The notes under the pieces are model-generated. The model was not told the DNA's origin, did no database searches, and saw nothing but the letters and a program-made list of their open reading frames with translations. A stretch of DNA of 20,551 bases from CAZVJA01 sp964626885 (lineage in GTDB: Bacteria > Planctomycetota > Planctomycetia > Planctomycetales > Planctomycetaceae): assembly GCA_964626885.1 (NCBI GenBank), contig CAZVJA010000084.1:1-20551 (forward strand). The letters run 5' to 3'. Of the stretch, positions 7,711 through 15,125 are shown piece by piece. A program made the position numbers and the translations under genes. Each line of letters opens with the position of its first letter. Within the stretch, counting starts at the first letter, position 1.

Positions 7711-7989
7711 ATGTCCTCCCCGATCATCCTTCCAGAATTGACAGAGGCGGAAGCCGAAATCCGCGTCGGCTCGTGGTTCGTCGAGCCGGGATGGTTCGTC
7801 GAGGAAGGGGACCGGGTCGTCGAAGTGCTGCTCTCCGGGATTACGTTCGATGTCACATCACCGGTGACGGGAGTTCTGGAGCGAATCGATCTCCCGATTG
7901 ACGCGGTTGTCGCGCCCGGCGACGTGCTGGGTTGGATTGGTTCGGGAAATGGTGAAGGAGATGGTAAATTGGCGCGGACGGCTGACTAG
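7711..7989 (+). CDS. Small stand-alone lipoyl/biotinyl-domain-like protein lacking the acceptor lysine
   Basis: This 92-residue protein has the shape of a single lipoyl (E2-type) domain: PELTEAEAEIRVGSWFVEPG, then VEEGDRVVEVLLSG, then TFDVTSPVTGVLERI, then VVAPGDVLGWI. In E2 domains the modified Lys lies in the turn before the (E/D)VxSP strand (pattern DKA..EVxSP); here that position is Gly43 (LSGITFDVTSP). The only lysine in the protein is Lys86 in the flexible C-terminus. It therefore should not be lipoylated or biotinylated at the usual place. It sits 54 bp after lipA and 59 bp before holB on the same strand. It may be a scaffold or decoy for the lip enzymes, or a half-motor-type barrel with another job. 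The start at 7711 has only a weak ribosome-binding site. Confidence 0.8.
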   Translation: MSSPIILPELTEAEAEIRVGSWFVEPGWFVEEGDRVVEVLLSGITFDVTSPVTGVLERIDLPIDAVVAPGDVLGWIGSGNGEGDGKLARTAD

Positions 7990-8048
7990 CGTTCGCGAAG
8001 GATTCCCTCAGGGAAACAACGAGGAGCAGTGGGCAGCAGGGGAACAGT

Positions 8049-9140
8049 ATGATCTGGGAAAAGATCCGAGGGCACCAGCAACAGATCGAGATGTTCCGCA
8101 GATCGATCGGCCGCGGCAGGCTCGCTCATGCGTATTTGTTTCTGGGGCCGGAAGGGATCGGCAAGAAACTCTTTGCCCGGTCGCTGGCGCAATGCCTCTT
8201 CTGTGAACGGTTTTCTGATGCCGACCTGGAAGCCTGCGGAGAGTGCAACTGCTGTCGGATGATGCAGGCCGGGTCTCACCCGGATTACCTCCATATCAAC
8301 CGTCCCGACGGAAAAAACGTCGTGCCGATCGAGTCAATCGTCGGCGACGACAGCCATCGTGGTCGCGAGGGGTTGTGTCACGATATCTCGCTCAAGCCGA
8401 TGGCGGCCCGGCGGCGAATCGCGATTGTCGACGATGCCGATTTTCTGAACGCCGAGAGTGCGAACGCCCTGTTGAAGACGCTCGAAGAGCCGCCGGCGGG
8501 ATCGATTTTGATTCTCATCGCGACCGATGCCGACTCGCAGTTGCCGACGATCCGCTCGCGATGTCAACCGGTCCGGTTCTCTCCTCTCAAACCAGCCGAG
8601 GTGGCGGCGCTGCTCTTGGAATTGGAACTTGCGGAGAGCACCGAGGAAGCTGAGTCTGCCGCACGGCTTAGCGACGGTAGCCTGACTGCCGCCGAGCGAT
8701 TGCTCGATCCGCAGTTGCGAACTCTCCGCGACACGGTGTATACGGGGCTTGCGGTTGAGCCGTATCGAGGGTTGGAGATCGCGGAGAAGGTGTTGGCGGG
8801 GCTGGCTGCCATCGGCGGAGATGCCCCGGCTCAAAGACAAATTGCAACGTGGGTTGTTCGGTTCACGGCCGAGTATTTTCGCGCGGTGCTATGGGAGCTG
8901 TGCGCTGACTATCCGGCGAGTCAACTTAATAATCGGGAACAACAGATCGACGAAGCGCGCCCGTTTGCGGCACGGCTGGATGGGAATTCTGCGGAATCGA
9001 CGGAACTCGTGGCCGATTTGCTCGAGCGGACCGCGCGAACCGAAGAGCACCTTGCAGCCTTTACGCCGGTTCCGATGTGCCTGGAATCGCTCTTCTTGGA
9101 TTTGGGGCGCTTGCTACGAGTCGCCCCCGCGCGTCAGTAA
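8049..9140 (+). CDS. holB: DNA polymerase III subunit delta' (clamp-loader AAA+ subunit)
   Basis: This 363-residue clamp-loader subunit helps load the beta sliding clamp at the replication fork. The AAA+ module shows RLAHAYLFLGPEGIGKK (P-loop at 33-40), a four-Cys zinc module (probably Cys52, Cys63, Cys66, Cys69), the Walker B-like IVDDAD (126-131), the segment SANALLKTLEEPP (137-149) and the SRC motif at 170-172, whose Arg acts in trans on the neighbouring subunit. The P-loop ends in Lys-Lys instead of Lys-Thr/Ser, so nucleotide binding may be weak or absent, as in E. coli delta'. AGGGG lies seven bases before the ATG. The next gene is a RicT/YaaT homologue, matching the adjacency of yaaT and holB known in Bacillus subtilis. 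Confidence 0.93.
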   Translation: MIWEKIRGHQQQIEMFRRSIGRGRLAHAYLFLGPEGIGKKLFARSLAQCLFCERFSDADLEACGECNCCRMMQAGSHPDYLHINRPDGKNVVPIESIVGDDSHRGREGLCHDISLKPMAARRRIAIVDDADFLNAESANALLKTLEEPPAGSILILIATDADSQLPTIRSRCQPVRFSPLKPAEVAALLLELELAESTEEAESAARLSDGSLTAAERLLDPQLRTLRDTVYTGLAVEPYRGLEIAEKVLAGLAAIGGDAPAQRQIATWVVRFTAEYFRAVLWELCADYPASQLNNREQQIDEARPFAARLDGNSAESTELVADLLERTARTEEHLAAFTPVPMCLESLFLDLGRLLRVAPARQ

Positions 9141-9352
9141 TCGTCCCACGACGCCCACTTAACGTTTCTGTGGCGACAAGCGGGTATCCGCTAGAGACTC
9201 AGAACCATTGCCGGATTCGAAGTGCGCGTCCGAAACAGCACTCTTCCGCGCCACTTGTCAAATCGGTAAGATCACAATGGCTACTCTGGTGAGTGTGTCT
9301 CAATCGTTGGGAGTTGTGGTTCGCAATATCGAACGCGGAAAGCAGCGGCAAG

Positions 9353-10225
9353 ATGAGCAATCGCTACGTCGTCCGATATGGCTCGACCCGCATGGTCGGC
9401 GAGTTCACAACGAAAGGCGCTCACCCGATGGCGCGGAGTTCCGCGGTGGTCATCCGGAGCGAACGGGGGGTCGAATGGGGCGAAGTCCTTTGTCCCGCCA
9501 CCGACCAAACCCGCAATTACCTGGGGGGGAAGGAGAACCCGGGGCGCATCCTGCGGGAAGCGACGGAGGAAGATTTTCGCAAGCGGGATGAACTGCAGCT
9601 GACCGAACGGGATGAATTCCAGCGCTGCCGGGAGATGATCGCCGAGTACAAGCTGCAGATGCAGCTTGTCGACGTTGAGCATCTGTTTGGCGGCGAGCGG
9701 CTGGTGTTTTACTACCTGTCGGAGCAACGCGTCGATTTCCGCGAATTGGTGAAAGCGCTGGCGAAGGAATTCCGCACACGGATCGAGATGCGGCAGATCG
9801 GTGTTCGCGACGAAGCCAAGCTGCTGGCGGATTATGGTGATTGCGGCAAGCCGACCTGTTGCAACACGCATTTGCGCGAAATGCCGCCGGTCTCCATGAA
9901 GATGGCGAAAGTGCAGAAGGCGACGCTCGACCCGGCGAAAATTTCCGGACGTTGCGGCCGGCTCAAATGCTGCTTGAGGTACGAGTTCGACACCTACGAG
10001 GAATATCGCCGCGAATTGCCGCGCGTCGGCGCCACCGTCATCACCAAGCACGGACAGGGTAAGGTCATCGGCCAGGAGATTCTGGCGAGAAAAGTCGTTG
10101 TGATTTATGAAGGGCATCGGCAGATTCTGACGGACGAAGCGGACGTCCTCACGGTCGTCAAAAGCACTTCGGGACGAGGGGGGGGCAATCGGGAGGAGCC
10201 TCGTCCCCAGCCGGAGAACAATTGA
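9353..10225 (+). CDS. ricT: PSP1-domain regulatory iron-sulphur protein, RicT/YaaT family
   Basis: The protein has about 290 residues. The PSP1 core is unmistakable: GDCGKPTCCNTHL (Cys164, Cys169, Cys170), then VSMKMAKVQ, LDPAKISGRCGRLKCCLRYE (Cys201, Cys206, Cys207) and DTYEEYRRELP. In B. subtilis the corresponding cysteines of RicT bind [4Fe-4S] clusters, and RicT with RicA and RicF controls RNase Y-dependent mRNA maturation; no ricA or ricF is in this window. The C-terminal part (GATVITKHGQGKVIG) resembles a small beta-barrel. The ATG at 9353 is preferred because the conserved family N-terminus (NRYVVRYGSTRM) begins there. A GTG at 9293 would add 20 residues of no family character. Two G runs (seven at 9523-9529, eight at 10188-10195) lie in the gene; the second is in the low-complexity tail. 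Confidence 0.9.
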   Translation: MSNRYVVRYGSTRMVGEFTTKGAHPMARSSAVVIRSERGVEWGEVLCPATDQTRNYLGGKENPGRILREATEEDFRKRDELQLTERDEFQRCREMIAEYKLQMQLVDVEHLFGGERLVFYYLSEQRVDFRELVKALAKEFRTRIEMRQIGVRDEAKLLADYGDCGKPTCCNTHLREMPPVSMKMAKVQKATLDPAKISGRCGRLKCCLRYEFDTYEEYRRELPRVGATVITKHGQGKVIGQEILARKVVVIYEGHRQILTDEADVLTVVKSTSGRGGGNREEPRPQPENN

Positions 10226-10322
10226 TCGAGGGGGTCAATGGCCGATCCATCGTCGGATGCTGATGGAAGCGCGTCGACTCGAATCAGCGAAAGACCTTGT
10301 GTGAGAGTAGGTTGAGGATATC

Positions 10323-10359
10323 GACTGGGGGGATTCCCAAGGCGGGCAACCCTCCAGTC
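10323..10359 (+). other. Strong intergenic hairpin after ricT
   Basis: A 10-bp stem (10323-10332 GACTGGGGGG with 10350-10359 CCCTCCAGTC, one G-U pair) closes a 17-base loop. It lies in the 242-bp gap between ricT and the Minf_1886-family gene. There is no T run, so an intrinsic terminator is not certain; it could be an mRNA-stabilising or regulatory structure. Nothing else convincing is seen in this gap. Confidence 0.5.
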
Positions 10360-10467
10360 TCCAGGGGCGAGGCAATTCTCAATTGCGAACCGGAGTAAAG
10401 TTGGTATCGTGGAAGCAGTGGTAATCGGGTCCATCTGCAACGCCTGTTCATGAGCTAAACAGATCCC

Positions 10468-10866
10468 ATGACGACGACCAGTCGACCGACACTCCTGCGA
10501 GAGCGGTATCATGCGAAGGCCTATGATTTTGTCTTCGTCGCGCTGCATCACGCGCAGCAGAATCTGGGACGCGGGGATGCGGAACTCGGAGATTCGGATG
10601 AAGCGCATATCACGGGTCCGGAGCTGCTGGAGGGGATCCGAACCCTGGCTCTATCGCAGTTTGGTCTTTTGACATCGACTGTTTTCCGCCATTGGGGAAT
10701 CTACTCCACCGAGGATTTCGGACGGATCGTGTTTGAGTTGATCGAAACCGGCAAGATGAAGAAGACCGACCGGGATCAGCTCAGCGATTTCTTCAACGTC
10801 TACGATTTTGAAGAGGCCTTCGATCGCGGATACAGTTTCGATACCCGGCATGCATTCCGCAGGTAA
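10468..10866 (+). CDS. Minf_1886 family protein (conserved, function unknown)
   Basis: This 132-residue soluble protein matches a short family shared by Planctomycetes and Verrucomicrobia, recalled as Minf_1886 (TIGR04138). Its pattern is an N-terminal YHAKAYDFVFVAL helix, then HITGPELLEGIRTLALSQFGLL, then VFRHWGIYSTEDFGRIVFELIE, then KKTDRDQLSDFFNVYDFEEAF. The fold is probably all-helical, with no signal peptide, membrane span or catalytic motif visible. It sits alone, 242 bp after ricT and about 44 bp before the next gene, so it may share a transcript with the downstream membrane protein. No function is known to me. Confidence 0.8.
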   Translation: MTTTSRPTLLRERYHAKAYDFVFVALHHAQQNLGRGDAELGDSDEAHITGPELLEGIRTLALSQFGLLTSTVFRHWGIYSTEDFGRIVFELIETGKMKKTDRDQLSDFFNVYDFEEAFDRGYSFDTRHAFRR

Positions 10867-10910
10867 ATCCGTCGGAAGGTAACCGCGGGACGACAGGAAG
10901 GCGCACCGCG

Positions 10911-11531
10911 TTGTCGGTTCAAAAACATCCATCCACTGCCGGTCAACCTCGCTCTTCCCCCACCAAGGACGGTCTTGCCGGTTCTAATTCGCCGCCGCGA
11001 AGTCAGGATGGCATGAACTCAGCTCCCGGGAATGACGCTGTCATAGACGCGTCCAAGAGTCCCGTCGCCTCGTCAAATCGTTCGCGGCGGTTCTTGTTGT
11101 TCGCCTCGGTGCTGGCATGCCTCTGGATTGTGGCTCTGGCGGTTCTGGCGGCATTCACCGCGAACCCCGTGACACTCAATCAGGACCAGATCCGGCGGTC
11201 TGGTTTTATCGTCACCGCCACGGTCGTCGACCTTGAGACGTCGCGGGTGTTGATCGATCAGGAATGGCGGGGGGGGGCACTTCAGGGCGAAATTGTCGTG
11301 CGGAATCTCCGAGAGACGTCGGCAGAATCTCGGCGAAAGTATATCCTTCCCCTCTCTCGAGCGAACGATGGGAAGGATGAGTTTGTGGTCACCGGTTCGC
11401 TCGTGCCGGTGTCTGCCTCGGAACCTGAAAAGAAAAAACCGCTGATTTATCCCGCTGACGATGACGCGATCGGCCAATTGAAAGAGATTCTCGCTCGGCA
11501 AGCCGAACATCGCGATCCCGAAAACATGTGA
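10911..11531 (+). CDS. Unrecognised single-span membrane protein
   Basis: This 206-residue protein of unknown function has a Ser/Pro-rich cytoplasmic N-terminus (1-60) and one transmembrane helix (about 61-83: FLLFASVLACLWIVALAV). The domain of about 120 residues beyond it is probably extracytoplasmic and beta-rich (IVTATVVDLETSRVLI, DEFVVTGSLVPV). The TTG at 10911 is taken as the start because AGGAAGG lies nine bases upstream; an in-frame ATG at 11013 would drop 34 N-terminal residues but keep the span. A run of nine G (11269-11277) codes Arg-Gly-Gly in the middle of the gene. The stop is 12 bp before the P-type ATPase start, so the two genes are probably co-transcribed. Confidence 0.65.
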   Translation: MSVQKHPSTAGQPRSSPTKDGLAGSNSPPRSQDGMNSAPGNDAVIDASKSPVASSNRSRRFLLFASVLACLWIVALAVLAAFTANPVTLNQDQIRRSGFIVTATVVDLETSRVLIDQEWRGGALQGEIVVRNLRETSAESRRKYILPLSRANDGKDEFVVTGSLVPVSASEPEKKKPLIYPADDDAIGQLKEILARQAEHRDPENM

Positions 11532-11543
11532 TCCTCTCGCGGG

Positions 11544-13733
11544 ATGTTTGTGGCGAAGCGCATGCGGAAACAGGAATCGTTTCGAATCGTCGGCCTGGAT
11601 TGTGCGGAAGAGGTTCGCGTACTGCGCGGCGAACTCTCCGGATTGCCCGGCATCGACCTTCTAGAGTTCGACATTCTGCGCGGCCGAATGTCGGTTGTCT
11701 TCGACGACGCAAAAATCTCTCTTGCTGAGATTGTCCAATCCGTATCGCAAACCGGTATGCAGGCCCGACCCTGGTCGGAGGCGGAAGGGAGCGCCGCTGG
11801 CCCCTGGTGGTTACAACACAATCGCCTCCTGATGTCGATTGCGTCCGGGGTGGCCCTTGTCACGGGATTTGCCTGGCACGCAATTCAGGCAGGGAATGTT
11901 GCGGCCGCGGCGGGCGTTTCAATAGACGAGCAGGCTCCGATCCCTGCGGGAGCGTATCTCGCTTATTCGCTCTCCATTGTGGCTGGGATCTGGTTCGTGG
12001 CGCCGCGCGCCTGGGGGGCAATTCAGCGATTGCGGCCCGATATGCATCTGCTCATGTGTGTCGCCGTGGTGGGAGCCATCGCTCTGGGGGACTGGTTCGA
12101 GGCCGCTTCGGTGACGTTTCTCTTCGCTGTGGCGCAGTTATTGGAACATTGGAGCATGGATCGCTCTCGCCGCGCGATTGCGAAATTGTTGGACCTTTCG
12201 CCTCGAACCGCACGGATGGTCGACCCCGTCACAGGGACCGAAGTGGATGTGCCGGTGGCTCAGGTCGCTGTCGGGTCCGTGTTGCGCGCGCGGCCGCACG
12301 AGAAGATCGCCCTCGACGGGGTCGTGCTGGCCGGGGAGACAACCGTCGACGAAGCGCCGCTGACCGGGGAATCGATGCCGGTTTCCAAGCAATCGGGAGA
12401 CAGCGTCTTCGCGGGAACAGTCAATCAGGCGGGAGTGATCGAGTACCGGGTTTCCAAACAGGCGGGCGAGACGACGCTGGCCCGCATCGTGCAGATGGTT
12501 GAAGAAGCGCACGCCCGGCGTGCTCCCAGTGAACAGTGGGTGCAGGTCTTCGCGAAATACTACACACCCGCCATGATGGGCTTGGCCTTGCTGCTGGCAA
12601 TTGGGCCTCCGTTGCTGTTACCGGGTTGGGAGGGGGAGTGGTCCGAATCGGTCTACCGGGGGTTGGTCGTGCTGGTCATTGCCTGCCCATGTGCCTTGGT
12701 GATCTCGACACCGGTGACGGTCGTGTCGGCCATTACGGCGGCCGCGCGGCATGGCGTGCTCATCAAAGGAGGGTTGTATTTGGAACGCTGTGCGCACTTA
12801 AAGGCACTCGCCGTCGACAAGACCGGAACGTTGACCTGCGGCAGGCCCGAAGTGCAGACCCTGTTACCACTCAATGGCCATTCCCCCGGAGAACTTTTAC
12901 AACGCGCCGCCGCCCTGGAGGCTCACAGCAATCATCCCATCGCCCGGGCCATTCTGCGGGCGGCGACAGAGCATAATCTCACGGTCTCGCCGGCAACGGC
13001 TTATCGTGTTCTGAACGGCCGAGGAGCCGAAGGGGAATTCGACGGGCGTCGCTTCTGGATTGGAAGTCAGAGATTCATGCGTGAAAAGAACGCCGAGACT
13101 CCCGAGGTCCAGCAACAGGCCCTTTCATTGGAGGATGCCGGGCATACGATCGTAGCTATTGGGAATTCCGAACATGTTTGCGGGTTGATTGGCGTTGCGG
13201 ATGCGGTCCGCGAACGGGTGGTTGATGCCTTGCGGGAGTTGCGCGATGCTGGGATCGAGCAGATCGTGATGTTGACAGGCGACAACGCTCGAACTGCCGC
13301 CGCTATTGCGGCGTTGACTGGAATCGACACCTTTCGGGCAGACCTTTTGCCGGAAGACAAGGTTCAAGTAGTTGTGGAACTGCGAAAACGAGCCGGCAGC
13401 GTGGCGATGGTGGGGGATGGGGTTAACGATGCCCCCGCGATGGCAGCGGCGGACGTGGGAATCTCGATGGCTGCCATGGGGAGTGATGCCGCGATTGAAA
13501 CGTCCGATATTGCGTTGATGTCGGACGAATTGCCGAAGGTGGGCTGGCTGATTTTGCACTCTCGCCGCGCGCTGTCCGTCGTCCGGCAAAATATCCTGTT
13601 CGCCCTGGGGACGAAGGGGGCATTCCTGGCGCTGAACCTGCTGGGAGCCGCGTCCCTGTGGTCCGCAATTGCAGCCGACATGGGGGCGTCACTCCTGGTG
13701 ATCTTTAACGGTCTGCGACTGTTGCGGCGTTGA
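11544..13733 (+). CDS. Heavy-metal P1B-type ATPase, Zn/Cd/Pb exporter type (ZntA/CadA-like)
   Basis: This 729-residue inner-membrane pump exports divalent soft metals at the cost of ATP. Landmarks, in order, are an N-terminal HMA-like domain (about 10-75, GLDCAEE), the actuator loop TGES (274-277), the CPC metal-site motif (381-383), the phosphorylated Asp425 in DKTGT, the nucleotide-domain HP motif (464-465, SNHPIA), and GDGVND (624-629). The final helices hold Lys691 (NILFALGTKG) and Asp712 (ADMGASLLVIFNGLRLLR). These close-to-ZntA helix motifs (Lys in TM7, DxG in TM8) place it in the Zn/Cd/Pb group rather than the Cu group. The HMA domain keeps only one Cys (Cys20), with Glu where the second of GxxCxxC would be. 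No metalloregulator gene is adjacent. An in-frame ATG at 11562 is an alternative start. Confidence 0.92.
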   Translation: MFVAKRMRKQESFRIVGLDCAEEVRVLRGELSGLPGIDLLEFDILRGRMSVVFDDAKISLAEIVQSVSQTGMQARPWSEAEGSAAGPWWLQHNRLLMSIASGVALVTGFAWHAIQAGNVAAAAGVSIDEQAPIPAGAYLAYSLSIVAGIWFVAPRAWGAIQRLRPDMHLLMCVAVVGAIALGDWFEAASVTFLFAVAQLLEHWSMDRSRRAIAKLLDLSPRTARMVDPVTGTEVDVPVAQVAVGSVLRARPHEKIALDGVVLAGETTVDEAPLTGESMPVSKQSGDSVFAGTVNQAGVIEYRVSKQAGETTLARIVQMVEEAHARRAPSEQWVQVFAKYYTPAMMGLALLLAIGPPLLLPGWEGEWSESVYRGLVVLVIACPCALVISTPVTVVSAITAAARHGVLIKGGLYLERCAHLKALAVDKTGTLTCGRPEVQTLLPLNGHSPGELLQRAAALEAHSNHPIARAILRAATEHNLTVSPATAYRVLNGRGAEGEFDGRRFWIGSQRFMREKNAETPEVQQQALSLEDAGHTIVAIGNSEHVCGLIGVADAVRERVVDALRELRDAGIEQIVMLTGDNARTAAAIAALTGIDTFRADLLPEDKVQVVVELRKRAGSVAMVGDGVNDAPAMAAADVGISMAAMGSDAAIETSDIALMSDELPKVGWLILHSRRALSVVRQNILFALGTKGAFLALNLLGAASLWSAIAADMGASLLVIFNGLRLLRR

Positions 13734-13790
13734 ACACCGATTCAGTGATCGGACAATCTGGAACCTGCGTCATGAACAGGGTTCACTGCG

Positions 13791-13832
13791 AAGCCGGCAA
13801 CGACCGCGGCGTCACATCATCCCCGCCGGCTT
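13791..13832. terminator. Weak inverted repeat after the P-type ATPase gene
   Basis: A perfect 8-bp stem, AAGCCGGC (13791-13798) with GCCGGCTT (13825-13832), encloses a 26-base loop about 57 bp after the ATPase stop. It could help end transcription, but there is no T run and the loop is long. Confidence 0.3.
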
Positions 13833-13888
13833 GCCCAGCCGTTGGAATACGAAGATTTGTTGAAGTGGCACGCACGGCGAGAAGGTAG

Positions 13889-13917
13889 TTGACACCCTGG
13901 CAGGCGGGAAATAGGAT
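13889..13917 (+). promoter_or_regulatory. Sigma-70-type promoter of the ExbB/ExbD operon
   Basis: A perfect -35 box TTGACA (13889-13894), a 17-base spacer and TAGGAT (13912-13917, four of six consensus bases including the key T, A and final T) make this the best promoter in the window. Transcription would begin near 13924, giving a leader of roughly 180 bases before the first start codon at 14104. Confidence 0.65.
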
Positions 13918-14103
13918 GGGAAATATATTCGTTTTCGTTCTTATCTGACAGTTTTTGCATTCTGGCGTGAACGCTTTTCTTATTCATCGGGCACAGTGTG
14001 TTTGATCCTGGGATGGACTGACGAGCCTTGTGACAAAGCGTTTTTCGATTTGGTCGCTGACGGCAGCAATCATTAGAGACTTGCCGCGCGGCCTCGCTGC
14101 AGA

Positions 14104-15015
14104 ATGGCAAAATCTGAGATGAGCGCAACCACGCCGGCCGAACGGCCAGCTATCAAGAAACCGGTGTTGAGCGTTACTCGCTTCGAGCGGGTTTCGTCGT
14201 CACTGATCGCCATCGTCGTCTCGCTCGTTTTGGGTGTTGTGTTCCTGTTCTTCATCTGGCTGTCGAATCGGCCGGAGAAAGCCCAGAGCGAAGCGGAACT
14301 TGAGATTGTCGAGCTCTCCGGGGGTTCGCCGGATGGAGCGCCGGACGAGACCTTGCGGGTCGATTCCCCGGAAGACGTCAGCCCCGACCCCGCTGTTCCA
14401 GAGACCCCGTCGGAGCAGACCGAGGTTACCGAGACAATCGAGAACGTGCTCGAGCTTTCCAATGAAGCCTCGATGCAAGTACCACAGCAATTCGAGACCG
14501 GCGCGCAGGATACCGGTAAATCGGGACGAGCGACCGGAACCGGACGTCGGGCACTCGGCTCTGGTCCCGGAGAAGGGGGGTTTCCACGTCACCAGCGCTG
14601 GTTCGTTCGCTTTGCCGATCGTGGAACCTTGGATGAGTATGCCCGGCAGCTCGATTATTTCCAAATTGAGTTGGGTGTTCTGCTAGGAGGGGAGATCGTT
14701 TACATCTCGAACCTCAGCAGCGGTACACCGCGGGTTCGCCGCGTGAATTCCGGCAAAGGGGAAAGTCGGTTGTACTTTAACTGGCAGGGGGGGAGCCGTC
14801 GGCAGGCGGATCTCAAACTGTTCGAACAAGCGGGAGTGAGTGTCTCCGGCGGAACGATTTTCCACTTCTACCCTCCAGAGGCCGAGGCGCTGCTTGCCAA
14901 GGCGGAGTTGTCGTATCGAAATCGTCCCGTGAAGGAGATCCGACGGACATATTTCACTGTAAAATCGACCGGTTCCGGTTACCAGTTCGACGTGACCAAG
15001 CAAGCGTATTATTGA
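14104..15015 (+). CDS. Membrane-anchored protein of the ExbB/ExbD operon, TonB-like topology, function unknown
   Basis: This 303-residue protein has a short cytoplasmic N-terminus, a single membrane helix (about 32-53: SSLIAIVVSLVLGVVFLFF), then an acidic Pro/Glu/Thr-rich linker (55-125), a Gly-rich stretch (GTGRRALGSGPGEGG) and a compact C-terminal domain (about 160-303: RWFVRFADRGTLDEYARQLD through FDVTKQAYY). This order (N-in anchor, extended periplasmic linker, folded C-terminal domain) is that of TonB or TolA. The C-terminal domain does not resemble the TonB fold to me, and no Pro-Lys/Pro-Glu repeat is present. As first gene of an ExbB/ExbD cluster it could be the energised partner of the motor; that is inference. 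The ATG at 14104 has no strong ribosome-binding site. Confidence 0.75.
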   Translation: MAKSEMSATTPAERPAIKKPVLSVTRFERVSSSLIAIVVSLVLGVVFLFFIWLSNRPEKAQSEAELEIVELSGGSPDGAPDETLRVDSPEDVSPDPAVPETPSEQTEVTETIENVLELSNEASMQVPQQFETGAQDTGKSGRATGTGRRALGSGPGEGGFPRHQRWFVRFADRGTLDEYARQLDYFQIELGVLLGGEIVYISNLSSGTPRVRRVNSGKGESRLYFNWQGGSRRQADLKLFEQAGVSVSGGTIFHFYPPEAEALLAKAELSYRNRPVKEIRRTYFTVKSTGSGYQFDVTKQAYY

Positions 15016-15125
15016 ACAGGGGACGAGAAGAGGAATCACTTCCGGCGACAGCCTTCCAGGACTCAGCACCGCGAACTTCCTTCAGATTCCACGTACACGC
15101 AGAAAAGTAGAAAAGCAGAGGATGT

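Larger units (their letters stand above)
13734..14103. other. Intergenic region, 370 bp
   Basis: This gap lies between the ATPase gene and the ExbB/ExbD-type operon. It contains a long-looped inverted repeat (13791-13832) and a very good promoter match (13889-13917). No coding frame with start signals is seen. The stretch from 13918 to about 14000 is more A/T-rich than its surroundings and would be the untranslated leader. Confidence 0.6.

Noticed and set aside
9141..9352. Promoter or small gene between holB and ricT
   Set aside because: TTGTCA-N17-TGGCTA is the best match but its -10 box is poor, and the short frame at 9277 is out of frame with ricT and lacks a ribosome-binding site.
9281..10117. 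278-codon minus-strand frame over ricT
   Set aside because: It is antisense to the conserved PSP1 gene, and its protein looks like a shadow (codon-third-position artefact).
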